Positions 8,422 through 16,560 of a stretch of DNA of 64,000 bases are shown here, piece after piece. Location: NCBI GenBank assembly GCA_949294085.1, contig CASFFX010000009.1, forward strand, positions 23,314-87,313, read 5' to 3'. Source of the DNA: an uncultured bacterium. GTDB taxonomy: Bacteria > Elusimicrobiota > Elusimicrobia > Elusimicrobiales > Elusimicrobiaceae. Below the pieces are notes generated by a model that saw only the letters and a program-made list of their open reading frames with translations, was not told the origin of the DNA and did not search any database. Numbering within the stretch: the first letter of the stretch is position 1; every line of letters starts with the position of its first letter. The position numbers and the translations under genes are program-made.

Positions 8422-9624
8422 ATGCTCGGCTGGAGACGTTTTTTGTGGGTGGCTGTATTGGTGTGCGCGGGGCCGCTGTTGGGGGCCGCGCCGGCGAAGC
8501 CTGCCCCTTTTTTTGCGCAGCTGCGCGCCCGGATGGCCGGGTCCGCCTATGTAAAGGCCAATCCCGCTCTAAACCGGTTTGCCTGGCTGCGCCAGTATTT
8601 CCCTACGACAACCCTCGGTCAACGGCGCGGATTTTTGACGCGGCTGTATCACTCGTTTTTAACGGCGGATAAACAGCGCGCCGTGGCGGTGTATTTGTAT
8701 CAGATGTACATTTCTTCGGCGACGTACGGGGGCGAAATGCCCCGGCGGCTGAACATCAATTATTTGGGAGCGCTGGACGCGCTGGAGCGCCTGCAGGACC
8801 GCTTTGACGTGCGCGGGGCCGAAGCGTTTTATCAAAAAAACAAGGCGGAAATAAAAGCCTTGCTGCAGCAATTTTTTGCCCAAAGCCGCTTGGCGGTTTA
8901 TGCTCCCCAAGACCCGCGCAACGACGCGGCGGAAATAGCCTTTTTGCGTGCGCTGGCGGCCAGTACGTACGGCGGGGAACGCGCCGCCTACGCCCTGGAA
9001 ACTCCGCGCGGAACGGCGCGGCTGGATCCGGCCGATTTGGCCTGGCTGCAGCAAATTCAACACGCTTCCAACCGGGAAATTGCCCAAAAAGTTGCTTTGT
9101 ATGAAGTGGACGGCGTGGATTTGGCGATGATGGACCCGTCTTATTCCGGCCCGCTGACTAAGGAAACGCAGTATTTGTACCGCCCCGCCGCCAAAGAGTG
9201 TGCGGCGTGCTCGTATTTGACCTGCCGCCAGGTGTGCCGGCAGCCGCGCGGCCGCGCGGTGCGGCTGTACCAGCTGCAGCTGCGGGCCAAAAACGGCGGC
9301 CTGCTGGAACCGGCCCGCGGAACGTATTTTCGCAATCCGAAGGGGGGCTTTTATCCCGGCTGGTCGTATCACGAAGCGGTGCTGATTGTGCTGAACCGAC
9401 AAGGGCATTTTACGCCGGTGGTATTGGACCGGTTTTTATCGGACAAACCGCTTTTGTGGCAGGAGTGGCTGGCGCTGTTTAAGAAAGACAATACGCTTTT
9501 GTACGCCTATCCGTTTCAACGCTGGGACGATACCGAAGCCCGCTTGGTACGCCCGCAGCACCGCCAAGGCGATAAAGTGTATCAGCAGGGCCGCGCCTAC
9601 GAACCCTTCCCCGCGGAATATTAG
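8422..9624 (+). CDS. Secreted protein, possible protein-glutaminase-like Cys hydrolase
   Basis: A 400-residue exported protein; the signal peptide is MLGWRRFLWVAVLVCAGPLL with cleavage probably near GAA-AP. The first ~250 residues are helical and unfamiliar. The C-terminal third has a cysteine cluster (CAACSYLTCRQVC, near residue 255), then WSYHEAVLIVL, then VVLDRFLSDKPLLWQEW. The order Cys, HxA in a Trp-Tyr-His context, and Asp before a conserved Trp is reminiscent of protein-glutaminase/deamidase folds with a Cys-His-Asp triad. That is a weak inference from spacing alone. Longer upstream starts are rejected because 8422 begins the signal peptide and matches the promoter geometry. The gene ends two bases before the stop of the convergent barrel gene. 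Confidence 0.72.
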   Translation: MLGWRRFLWVAVLVCAGPLLGAAPAKPAPFFAQLRARMAGSAYVKANPALNRFAWLRQYFPTTTLGQRRGFLTRLYHSFLTADKQRAVAVYLYQMYISSATYGGEMPRRLNINYLGALDALERLQDRFDVRGAEAFYQKNKAEIKALLQQFFAQSRLAVYAPQDPRNDAAEIAFLRALAASTYGGERAAYALETPRGTARLDPADLAWLQQIQHASNREIAQKVALYEVDGVDLAMMDPSYSGPLTKETQYLYRPAAKECAACSYLTCRQVCRQPRGRAVRLYQLQLRAKNGGLLEPARGTYFRNPKGGFYPGWSYHEAVLIVLNRQGHFTPVVLDRFLSDKPLLWQEWLALFKKDNTLLYAYPFQRWDDTEARLVRPQHRQGDKVYQQGRAYEPFPAEY

Positions 9625-9625
9625 C

Positions 9626-10948
9626 CTAAAATTTCCCGCCGAACACAAAGCCCACTTGGTCGCTTCCGTCCTGCAGGTTGCGGGTGTAATTTAACCCGAA
9701 CGGGAACGGAAAACGCCATAGCTTATACGTCAGCGTAGCGCCCGCCCCGCTGTGCGGCCGATAGCGGCCCCCGTTGTACACATAGGCCAGTTCGTAAAAA
9801 GGCGCCAGGGAAAGGAGCCCGGTTTCGTTGCGAAGCAAATAGAAGATGAACGAAGTGGCCGCCCCCGCCCCGCGCGTGCCGCGGATCTGCCGGTCATACC
9901 GGCCCACCCCGCTTAACAATTCCGTAGAAAGCACACCGTCGCTAAACGGCGCCCGGAACGCGTCCTGCGCGCGGACTTCCGCCACCCACATATGGCGGTT
10001 CTTCAGCTCCAGCACCCACGTGGCTTCCAGCCCCAATTTGGAAATCGTATAATCGCTGCCGCTCCAACGGCCGCCGGCCGAATAAAACAGATTAACGGCG
10101 TATCCCTGCCGGGCCCGGGGCAAGTTTTGCAGGCTTTTTTTCTTATCCGTCAGCCCATAGCCCGAAAGGGCCCCCATGTTGGCGCCTTTGCGCACATCGT
10201 CCGTCAAGCGCAGCCCCAAAGTTACCTGATTGTGTGACCCGTTATCCAACGCGTGGGGGGAATAGCGGTAGCGCACGTATTCGGGCCGTATAAACGCGCG
10301 AACCGTGCGCGAAAAACGCCGCATGTACGTAAAAGCCAGCTGGTCCTTGCGCGTGTGCAGGCGGGTGCGCAGCTGCGGGGCGTATTCATCCTCGTCGTCG
10401 GTGGTGGAAAATACGCCAAACGTGTTGCTCCAGCCATTTTGGTAAAAGCGCTGTTCAAAATTCAGTTTGGTAAATCCCAGCGAAAAGAAATCGTTCCCCA
10501 CGCTGGCGCCGGCCATGGCGGTAAACCCGTCCGAACTGCCGCCGGCAAATACAAAGGTGCTTTCTCCCTGCTTAAACAAGTTTCCCGCCGCCAAGGAAAG
10601 GGCCGCCGCGCTTTTTTTGCCGCCGGCGGCAAACGCCAGGGGAAAAATATAGTAGCCGTCTTGTGCGTCTATAAAAATGTCCTTTTGCCCGTTTTCGCCG
10701 TCTTGAATGGAAAAATCCAATTTCTTAAATACGCGCAAGTCGTGCAGATCATCCTGGGCTTTTTCGTAAAGTGGAACGGTAAAAGGGTCGTTTGGTTTAA
10801 GCAAAAAACGTTTTTTTAGTGTTTGCGGGCTCATGCGGGTGGTGGTGGCGTGAATTTGGCCCACCGTCGGGAAAGGGGTTTCTTCGGTCGGTTGGGCTGT
10901 GGCCGGGCAAACGCTTAGCAAGCACAGCGGCAAAATCCATTTTTTCAT
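9626..10948 (-). CDS. Omp85/BamA-like outer-membrane barrel with one POTRA domain
   Basis: A 440-residue protein with a signal peptide (MKKWILPLCLLSVCPATAQ). A single POTRA-like module lies at about residues 30-95 (TVGQIHATTTRM ... VFKKLDFSIQDG). The rest is a beta barrel of alternating strands ending in VGFVFGGKF; a terminal Phe is the usual BAM recognition signal. The length is well below BamA (five POTRA) and nearer to short Omp85 members. The role could be assembly or secretion; the substrate is not evident. A TATAAT (10955-10960, minus) ends six bases before the ATG. It is convergent with the secreted protein at 8422, with only one base between the stop codons. Confidence 0.75.
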   Translation of the reverse strand: MKKWILPLCLLSVCPATAQPTEETPFPTVGQIHATTTRMSPQTLKKRFLLKPNDPFTVPLYEKAQDDLHDLRVFKKLDFSIQDGENGQKDIFIDAQDGYYIFPLAFAAGGKKSAAALSLAAGNLFKQGESTFVFAGGSSDGFTAMAGASVGNDFFSLGFTKLNFEQRFYQNGWSNTFGVFSTTDDEDEYAPQLRTRLHTRKDQLAFTYMRRFSRTVRAFIRPEYVRYRYSPHALDNGSHNQVTLGLRLTDDVRKGANMGALSGYGLTDKKKSLQNLPRARQGYAVNLFYSAGGRWSGSDYTISKLGLEATWVLELKNRHMWVAEVRAQDAFRAPFSDGVLSTELLSGVGRYDRQIRGTRGAGAATSFIFYLLRNETGLLSLAPFYELAYVYNGGRYRPHSGAGATLTYKLWRFPFPFGLNYTRNLQDGSDQVGFVFGGKF

Positions 10949-10954
10949 AGAGCT

Positions 10955-10960
10955 ATTATA
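10955..10960 (-). promoter_or_regulatory. -10 hexamer of the Omp85-like gene, leaderless geometry
   Basis: TATAAT on the minus strand, six bases (AGCTCT), then ATG 10948. Confidence 0.65.
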
Positions 10961-11083
10961 GCTTTTTGCCCGTTGGGCCCGTCGGCCGCTTTTGGGTTAG
11001 TTGCGGCCGCGGCGTTGCGCGGGCGAACGGTTTGGTATAATATCTTTAATTCAACAGAGCCCGTTTGCGGGCGGGAGGAGCCC

Positions 11084-11572
11084 ATGGCAAGACGCGATAA
11101 AACCAATTATTACCTGGATTTGGCGGACGTAGTTTCCCAACGGGGGACCTGCCTGCGCCGCCGCTACGGGGCCGTGATTGTGAAAAACGATGAAGTTATT
11201 TCCACCGGCTACGTAGGCGCGCCGCGCGGCCGCAAAAATTGCAGCGATTTGGGCTATTGCATCCGCCAACAATTAAATATCCCGCGCGGGGAACGCTACG
11301 AATTATGCCGCAGCGTGCATGCCGAGGCCAACGCCATCATCAGCGCGCCGCGCGACAAAATGCTGGGAGCCACGCTGTATTTGTCCGGGCGGGAAGTGGC
11401 GACCGACGAGTTTATCCAAAATTCCAACAGTTGCTCCATGTGCAAGCGCATGATCATCAATGCCGGCATCCAAAAAGTGGTGGTGCGCGATACGCACGAC
11501 ACCTACCGCGAAATTAACGTGCAGGATTGGGTGGAAAACGACGAATCTTTATCCGGTCAGCGCGGCTATTAG
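11084..11572 (+). CDS. dCMP deaminase (ComEB-like)
   Basis: A 162-residue zinc-dependent deoxycytidylate deaminase, making dUMP for dTMP synthesis. The zinc site is visible as CRSVHAEANAI near residue 78 and CSMCKRMIINAG near residue 120. The family insert containing an additional cysteine pair is also present. ATG 11084 is chosen for its GGGAGGAG ribosome site and because it begins the conserved domain; the open frame extends further upstream only by chance. A TATAAT at 11036-11041 lies upstream with a short leader. A terminator and tRNA-Asp on the opposite strand follow. Confidence 0.9.
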   Translation: MARRDKTNYYLDLADVVSQRGTCLRRRYGAVIVKNDEVISTGYVGAPRGRKNCSDLGYCIRQQLNIPRGERYELCRSVHAEANAIISAPRDKMLGATLYLSGREVATDEFIQNSNSCSMCKRMIINAGIQKVVVRDTHDTYREINVQDWVENDESLSGQRGY

Positions 11573-11599
11573 GCCGGAAGGCTTACTTGCAAAAGGACA

Positions 11600-11631
11600 A
11601 AAAAATCCCGCCTTTCGGCGGGTATTTTTTT
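11600..11631 (+). terminator. Terminator after the dCMP deaminase gene
   Basis: TCCCGCC TTTC GGCGGG stem-loop followed by a T-run. It may also serve the tRNA on the opposite strand because an A-run precedes it. Confidence 0.8.
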
Positions 11632-11635
11632 CAAA

Positions 11636-11713
11636 TGGCGGAGCCGACGAGATTCGAACTCGCGGTCTCTGCCTTGACAGGGCAGCGTGTTAACCAGGCT
11701 ACACCACGGCTCC
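11636..11713 (-). tRNA. tRNA-Asp (GTC)
   Basis: Read on the minus strand, the acceptor GGAGCCG pairs with CGGCTCC. The anticodon arm is CTGCC-CTGTCAA-GGCAG with anticodon GTC, and the T-arm carries TTCGAAT. The discriminator is G, as expected for tRNA-Asp. The 3' CCA is encoded (11636-11638). Confidence 0.95.
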
Positions 11714-11799
11714 ATTTGTTTCTTGCTACAGATATATTTTAGCTTAATTTGCGCGTCCGCGTCAAACAAATTTTGCGGAGCGTTTTTTGTATAGGGAAA

Positions 11800-12699
11800 T
11801 TAATCAAAATTGCCCCATAAAATTTGTTCCAATTCCAGCTCCACGCCGTGTTTTTCCTTCACTTTTTGGCGCACTTGGTCCATCAGCGTTTTGATGTCCT
11901 GCGGCGTGGCGTGATTGAAATTGACGATAAACCCGGCGTGCTTTTCCGACACTTTCGCCCCGCCTACCGACAGGCCGCGCAGGCCCGTATCGTCAATCAG
12001 GCGGGAAGCATAGTCGTTGGCCGGGCGCTTAAATACGCTGCCGGCGGAAGGATATTCCAGCGGCTGTTTTTCCATGCGTTTATGCAAAATCGTGTTGCGC
12101 GTGGCGAGCAGTTGGGTAAAATCGCCCTTGGTCAGCTTGAACCCGGCCGATAAAATAATGCAGTCCTGCACGCCTTCCACCTTGCGGTAAGCGTGTTTGA
12201 CTTCTTCTTTTAACAGCGTGGCCGGCCGGCCTTCAAAATCAATGACGTCAAAATATTCCAGGCAGTCAAACGTTTCCTGGCCAAAGGCGCCGGCGTTCAT
12301 GTACACCGCCCCGCCCACGCTGCCGGGAATACCGGAAAGCTTTTCCATCCCGGCCAGGCCGGCTTCGCAGGCCATTTCGCACACTTTATCCAGCGCGGCG
12401 CCGGCTTGCGCCTTGATCGTTTCGCCGTCTAGGCTTACGTGATTCATCCGCTTGGTGGAACATACAATGCCGCCAATGCCCCGCCCGCTTACCAAAATAT
12501 TGGAGCCGAACCCGATGATGCGCAAGTCAATGTGTTCCGTTTGGGCCAGCTTTAATACAAAGCTCCACTCTTCCTGCGTTTTGGGATAGACGTACACTTC
12601 CGCCGGCCCGCCCGTGCGGTAGGTGGTGTGCTGGGCCATCGGTTCGTCCAGCAGGCAGTGTTCGCCAAAGAAATTTTTCAGCTCCTGTTTATAGTCCAT
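11800..12699 (-). CDS. murB: UDP-N-acetylenolpyruvoylglucosamine reductase
   Basis: A 299-residue FAD enzyme that reduces UDP-GlcNAc-enolpyruvate to UDP-MurNAc in peptidoglycan synthesis. The FAD-binding segment IIGFGSNILVSGRGIGG and the central GIPGSVGGAVYMNAGAFG are clear. YPSAGSVFKRP carries the catalytic serine and KVSEKHAGFIVN lies near the C-terminus; this is the type II form without the extra loop of the E. coli enzyme. It starts 15 bases after the stop of the small barrel gene upstream, so the two are probably one transcript. Confidence 0.96.
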   Translation of the reverse strand: MDYKQELKNFFGEHCLLDEPMAQHTTYRTGGPAEVYVYPKTQEEWSFVLKLAQTEHIDLRIIGFGSNILVSGRGIGGIVCSTKRMNHVSLDGETIKAQAGAALDKVCEMACEAGLAGMEKLSGIPGSVGGAVYMNAGAFGQETFDCLEYFDVIDFEGRPATLLKEEVKHAYRKVEGVQDCIILSAGFKLTKGDFTQLLATRNTILHKRMEKQPLEYPSAGSVFKRPANDYASRLIDDTGLRGLSVGGAKVSEKHAGFIVNFNHATPQDIKTLMDQVRQKVKEKHGVELELEQILWGNFD

Positions 12700-12714
12700 A
12701 CGCGGTATTTCGGG

Positions 12715-13413
12715 TTAAAAGTTCAGCCCAACCCCTCCTTGCAGGGCGTGATTGGAGGAGGTTTTGGTGTACGCCGCAAACAAATACACAAACGGGAACG
12801 GCTTGACGTTCACACCCGCGGTGTAGCGCACGTCCCCGTCCGAGGTGGAACGGGAAGGCAGCAAATCTTTCGTTTCCAGTTCGCCGTAATCGTACCCGAC
12901 GCCCACATACGGCGTGAGGAACAGCACACTCATAGAGGCTACGGCCGAGAGAGAGTAGTGATCGGTGGTGTACCAATCGGTGGAGCCGCGGTCGTAAAAT
13001 CCGCCCAGCGACACGTGAATCGTGTCAAACAAGCCAAAATTGTATTTTAAGCCGCCGCCCAGCGATTCAAATCCGTTCATATCGGTCCCGCGCAGTACAA
13101 CGCCCAGGTTCAGCACGGGGATTTTGGTTTCCGCGGTGATGAAGCCGGCGTACAGATAATCGTCGGAAGAAATATTGTTCTTGTCCGACGGTTTTACCGC
13201 GCTTAACGTAGCACCAATATCAAACCCGGGGAAGGACGTCCCTTTGCCGGTGTGGAAATCGGCCACGCCGATTAACGCGTTGATGTCTTTATTGTAGGCA
13301 GACAGGTCCGACGCGGCGGAATAATGCGCGCGGAAATCATCTGCAATGTTGGAAGCGGAGGCAACCCCCGCGAAGCACAAAAAACTGACTAAAACGGCTA
13401 AAAGTTTTTTCAT
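12715..13413 (-). CDS. Small outer-membrane beta-barrel protein
   Basis: A 232-residue exported protein: signal peptide MKKLLAVLVSFLCFAGVASA followed by alternating amphipathic strands (LYAGFITAETKIPVLNLGVV, YVGVGYDYGELET) and a terminal GGVGLNF. An outer-membrane barrel of perhaps eight to ten strands is likely. The function is unknown. CGGAGA before the ATG is a ribosome site, so this gene has a normal leader. murB follows in the same orientation after 15 bases. Confidence 0.75.
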   Translation of the reverse strand: MKKLLAVLVSFLCFAGVASASNIADDFRAHYSAASDLSAYNKDINALIGVADFHTGKGTSFPGFDIGATLSAVKPSDKNNISSDDYLYAGFITAETKIPVLNLGVVLRGTDMNGFESLGGGLKYNFGLFDTIHVSLGGFYDRGSTDWYTTDHYSLSAVASMSVLFLTPYVGVGYDYGELETKDLLPSRSTSDGDVRYTAGVNVKPFPFVYLFAAYTKTSSNHALQGGVGLNF

Positions 13414-13525
13414 AGTTCTCCGTTGCGAAAATGTAAGATATATAATATCATAGAAAAAGACGGGGGGATACGCAACCCGCCAGACGGAAAACCGATTTAT
13501 ATTTTGATACGTACAGGAGATTTGT

Positions 13526-15073
13526 ATGGTAAGTGAACTCGCTGGAACGCTGACGAAGCAGAAAATAGACGTTGTGTCGCTTAGAGAACAGTTTTTTCAT
13601 CCGAACGGAACCCCCGTGCCGGTTAAATTCGGTACGTCCGGCCACCGCGGCAGCTTGGGTACGGGCTTTTGCGCCCAGCATGCGCGCGCCATTGCGCAGG
13701 CCGTGGCCCGGATTCACTTGGAAAACCACATTGAGGGCCCGATTTTGGTGGGAGGCGATACGCGCTTGATGTCCGCCGATACGGCGCGCTTGTGCGCCGA
13801 AGTGCTGTGCGGCAACGGGCTAAGCGTCATCCTGCCGGATATGCCGCTGCCGACGCCGGTGTTTTCTTTTGAAATTATTAACGGCCGTGCCAGCGCGTCC
13901 TTAAACGGCACCGCCAGCCACAACCCGCCCCAGGATATGGGCTTGAAATACAACCCCTCCAACGGCGGCCCGGCCGATGCGGCGCTGACGTCTTTAATTG
14001 AAAAATACGCCAACGAATACATGGCCCACCCGGACCAAATTAAATCCGTTTCGTTGGACGAAGCCCGCCAAAAAGGGCTGCTGCGCACGGCCGATTTGAT
14101 TTCGCCGTATGTAACGGCGTTGGCGCGCTTTATTGATTTTAAGGCGATTGCCGCTTCGCCCCTTAAATTTGCGGTTCACCCGCTAGGCGGGAGCAGCTTG
14201 GCTTTTTACGAAGCCATTAAGGAAAAATACGGGCTCAAAAATGTGGAAATCGTAAGCAAAGTGCAGGATCCCACCTTCTACTTTATTCCGATTGACCACG
14301 ACGGAAAAATCCGGATGGATCCGTCGTCTAAATATCCGATGTCCCCGTTGATTAAATTGGTGCAGGACGGCACGTATGACTTTGCCGGCGCCAGCGACCC
14401 GGATGCCGACCGCTTTGGCTGCGCCACCAAAAAGGGCGGGCTTATCCCGCCGAACCACGCGCTGTGCGTCATGGCCGATTATCTGTACCGCCACCACAAA
14501 GTGCGCGATGCGTATTCCATTGGCCGCACGCTGGGCACGACGTCCCTGCTGGACCGGATTGCCTACTCGCACAAACTGCGCTTGGACGAAGTGAACGTGG
14601 GCTTTAAGTATTTTGTGGACGGCATTGTAAAACGCAAATATGTGTTGGCCGGGGAAGAAAGCGCCGGTATGTCCGTCAGCGGCTGGACGCCCGAAAAAGA
14701 CGGTATTTTTGCGGTGTGCCTGCTGATGGAAATCATGGCCACGGAAGGCGACATCGCCGACTTGTACGACCAGCTGACCGCCAAATTCGGCACGCCGTAT
14801 TATACCCGCGTGGACGTTCCGACCGACGAGGAAACTAAAAAGCGCGTCAAAGCGCTCAAAGCGTCGGATTTTGACGGCCTCTACCAAGTGGCCGGCGAAC
14901 GGGTAACGCGCGTGCGCGATACGGACGGCATTAAAATCTACCTGCAAAGCTCGTGGTTTTTGGTGCGGCCGTCTGGCACGGAGAATATTCTTAAAATCTA
15001 TGCCGAAACGTTCATCAGCCCCAAACACTTGGACGCGCTGATTGAACAAGCCAAACAACTGTTGGCTAAATAG
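13526..15073 (+). CDS. pgm: Phosphoglucomutase, alpha-D-glucose specific
   Basis: A 515-residue alpha-D-phosphohexomutase interconverting glucose 1-phosphate and glucose 6-phosphate. The phosphoserine loop is GTASHNPPQDMG near residue 130. The magnesium loop is DPDADRFG near 291, the sugar-binding loop GEESAGMS near 375, and the phosphate-binding loop RPSGTEN near 481. The run KYNPSNGGPAD after the serine is typical of the Pgm subfamily rather than phosphomannomutases. AGGAGA lies before ATG 13526. It is divergent from the small barrel gene and followed by a terminator. A second phosphohexomutase is encoded at 40073. Confidence 0.95.
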   Translation: MVSELAGTLTKQKIDVVSLREQFFHPNGTPVPVKFGTSGHRGSLGTGFCAQHARAIAQAVARIHLENHIEGPILVGGDTRLMSADTARLCAEVLCGNGLSVILPDMPLPTPVFSFEIINGRASASLNGTASHNPPQDMGLKYNPSNGGPADAALTSLIEKYANEYMAHPDQIKSVSLDEARQKGLLRTADLISPYVTALARFIDFKAIAASPLKFAVHPLGGSSLAFYEAIKEKYGLKNVEIVSKVQDPTFYFIPIDHDGKIRMDPSSKYPMSPLIKLVQDGTYDFAGASDPDADRFGCATKKGGLIPPNHALCVMADYLYRHHKVRDAYSIGRTLGTTSLLDRIAYSHKLRLDEVNVGFKYFVDGIVKRKYVLAGEESAGMSVSGWTPEKDGIFAVCLLMEIMATEGDIADLYDQLTAKFGTPYYTRVDVPTDEETKKRVKALKASDFDGLYQVAGERVTRVRDTDGIKIYLQSSWFLVRPSGTENILKIYAETFISPKHLDALIEQAKQLLAK

Positions 15074-15086
15074 AGGTTTTTGCTTG

Positions 15087-15119
15087 CAAAAGGGGGCGGC
15101 TGGGTGCCGCCCCTTTTTT
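15087..15119 (+). terminator. Terminator after pgm
   Basis: GGGGGCGGC / GCCGCCCC stem with a T-run. Confidence 0.85.
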
Positions 15120-15147
15120 GTGCCTGCGGTGGAAAATGGTATTTTGA

Positions 15148-15153
15148 TACAAT
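15148..15153 (+). promoter_or_regulatory. -10 hexamer of crcB, leaderless geometry
   Basis: TGATACAAT: an extended -10 (TGN before TACAAT), six bases (AAAGGT), then ATG 15160. There is no room for a fluoride riboswitch. Confidence 0.65.
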
Positions 15154-15159
15154 AAAGGT

Positions 15160-15522
15160 ATGTTAAATGTCTTGTATGTGGGATTAGGCGGTTTTGTGGG
15201 GGCGGCGCTGCGCTACGGCGTGAGCGCGGGCGCAGCCTGGCTGGCTTTTCGGGGGCATTGGGCCACGCTGGCCGTGAACGTGCTGGGCAGTTTGGCCATC
15301 GGGTATTTGGCCCCGTTTTTTGATAATCCTTCTCATCCGGCCCGCTTGTTTTTGGTGGTGGGCGTGTTGGGCGGATTTACGACGTTTTCTTCTTTTTCGC
15401 TGGATACGCTTTCGCTGTATCACAACCGGGAATTTTTCCTGGCGGCGTGCAATGTGCTGCTTAATGTGATGATTTGTTTGGCCGCGGTGTGGGCCGGGTT
15501 TCGGCTGCACCAGGCCTGGTAA
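15160..15522 (+). CDS. crcB: Fluoride ion channel (Fluc)
   Basis: A 120-residue protein with four membrane segments. GGFVGAALRYG lies at the N-terminus, the AVNVLGSLAIGYL segment in helix 2, and the signature GGFTTFSSFSLDT in helix 3. The family forms dual-topology dimers that export fluoride. A single gene is enough for a homodimer. The length matches the family. No fluoride riboswitch is seen, because the promoter abuts the start codon. It is convergent with the GGDEF gene across a shared terminator. Confidence 0.95.
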   Translation: MLNVLYVGLGGFVGAALRYGVSAGAAWLAFRGHWATLAVNVLGSLAIGYLAPFFDNPSHPARLFLVVGVLGGFTTFSSFSLDTLSLYHNREFFLAACNVLLNVMICLAAVWAGFRLHQAW

Positions 15523-15531
15523 ACCTTTTAC

Positions 15532-15563
15532 AAAAAACCCCGCTTTCAAAGCGGGGGTTTTTT
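15532..15563. terminator. Bidirectional terminator
   Basis: AAACCCCCGCTTT-type stem (CCCCGC ... GCGGGG) with A-run and T-run, between crcB and the convergent GGDEF gene. Confidence 0.85.
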
Positions 15564-15567
15564 AGGT

Positions 15568-16497
15568 TTATGCGCGTCGGTCCATTACGTAAAAACTGCC
15601 TTCCTCGTGCTTTTTGGCCAAGCACTTGAGCTCGCTGCCAATGTTGCTTACCATGGCAAACGACGTCAGCGGGCGTTTGGTATTGTGCACAATGCCGATG
15701 CCGATGGAAAGAAATTTGAATTTTTCCGTTTCGCCTTTGCGGTTGGTGGACACCATATACCCGTTCTTGCGGTCCTCTTCGTTGTAAAACGAAGGGGCCA
15801 CTTCGTCGGTCTTGGCGGCAATTTCGCGGGCAATGGCTTCGGCTTTTTCAAAGGCGCACACCACAATAAAATCATCCCCGCCGATATGCCCCACAAAAGA
15901 AGTGGGATCCTGTTCCGCCGCGTGAACGATGATTTCCGCTTCCGTTTTCAGCACGCGGTCGCCCGCTTCAAAGCCGTATTTGTCGTTAAAGGACTTAAAG
16001 TTGTTTAAGTCGCAATACAGCACGGCAAACGGCCGTCCGCCGGCAATTTCCGCTTCCACCCGTGCCTGGATGGAAGGGTTGCCCGGCAAGCGGGTAAGCG
16101 GATTGCAATCCATTTTTTGTTTGTTGCGCTTGAGCAGCAATTTAACGCGCGCGACGATTTCGTCCTCGTCGGCGGGTTTGGTCAGGTAGTCGTCTATGTC
16201 CAAGCCCAGGCCTTCCAGCTTGGTGGATTTGTCCGACACCGCCGTAAAAATAATAATGGGCGTATGCAGGTAGCCCGTGCGGCTGCGCACCTCGCGCACG
16301 ACTTCAAAGCCCGTCTTTTTGGGCATTTCATAGTCCAAAATCAGCAAATCGGGGTTTTCTTTATAGGTTTTGTCCAGGGCTTCCTGGCCGTCCTCTGCTT
16401 CAATGACGGTAAACCCGGCGTTGGTTAAAATTTCGGACACTAAAAAACGGATCGCGTGGGAATCGTCCGCCAGCAAAATTTTCGCATTGTGTTCCAT
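15568..16497 (-). CDS. Response regulator with GGDEF domain (diguanylate cyclase)
   Basis: A 309-residue protein. Residues ~5-120 are a receiver: the acidic pair DD in LLADDSHAIRFL, the phospho-acceptor in LLILDYEMP and lysine in YLTKPADE. Residues ~140-305 are a GGDEF domain with DLNNFKSFNDKYG and the active-site motif GHIGGDDFIVV. GGDDF is a permitted active variant, so synthesis of cyclic di-GMP is likely. No obvious RxxD inhibitory site was noted. No histidine kinase is adjacent. ATG 16497 starts the domain directly and lies six bases after TTTAAT; the longer frame upstream is rejected. YajQ, a proposed c-di-GMP binder in some bacteria, is encoded at 61767. Confidence 0.92.
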   Translation of the reverse strand: MEHNAKILLADDSHAIRFLVSEILTNAGFTVIEAEDGQEALDKTYKENPDLLILDYEMPKKTGFEVVREVRSRTGYLHTPIIIFTAVSDKSTKLEGLGLDIDDYLTKPADEDEIVARVKLLLKRNKQKMDCNPLTRLPGNPSIQARVEAEIAGGRPFAVLYCDLNNFKSFNDKYGFEAGDRVLKTEAEIIVHAAEQDPTSFVGHIGGDDFIVVCAFEKAEAIAREIAAKTDEVAPSFYNEEDRKNGYMVSTNRKGETEKFKFLSIGIGIVHNTKRPLTSFAMVSNIGSELKCLAKKHEEGSFYVMDRRA

Positions 16498-16503
16498 ACC
16501 GAT

Positions 16504-16509
16504 ATTAAA
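16504..16509 (-). promoter_or_regulatory. -10 hexamer of the GGDEF gene, leaderless geometry
   Basis: TTTAAT on the minus strand, six bases (ATCGGT), then ATG 16497. Back to back with the antiporter promoter. Confidence 0.5.
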
Positions 16510-16548
16510 ATAAATTATGCCGCTGCCACGCAAGAGTTCCTTTTTTCG

Positions 16549-16554
16549 TATAAT
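16549..16554 (+). promoter_or_regulatory. -10 hexamer of the antiporter gene, leaderless geometry
   Basis: TATAAT, six bases (TTTTAT), then ATG 16561. Only 63 bases separate the two divergent start codons. Confidence 0.65.
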
Positions 16555-16560
16555 TTTTAT

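Noticed and set aside
15087..15159. Fluoride riboswitch before crcB
   Set aside because: The promoter hexamer ends six bases before the ATG, leaving no leader; the upstream hairpin is the pgm terminator.
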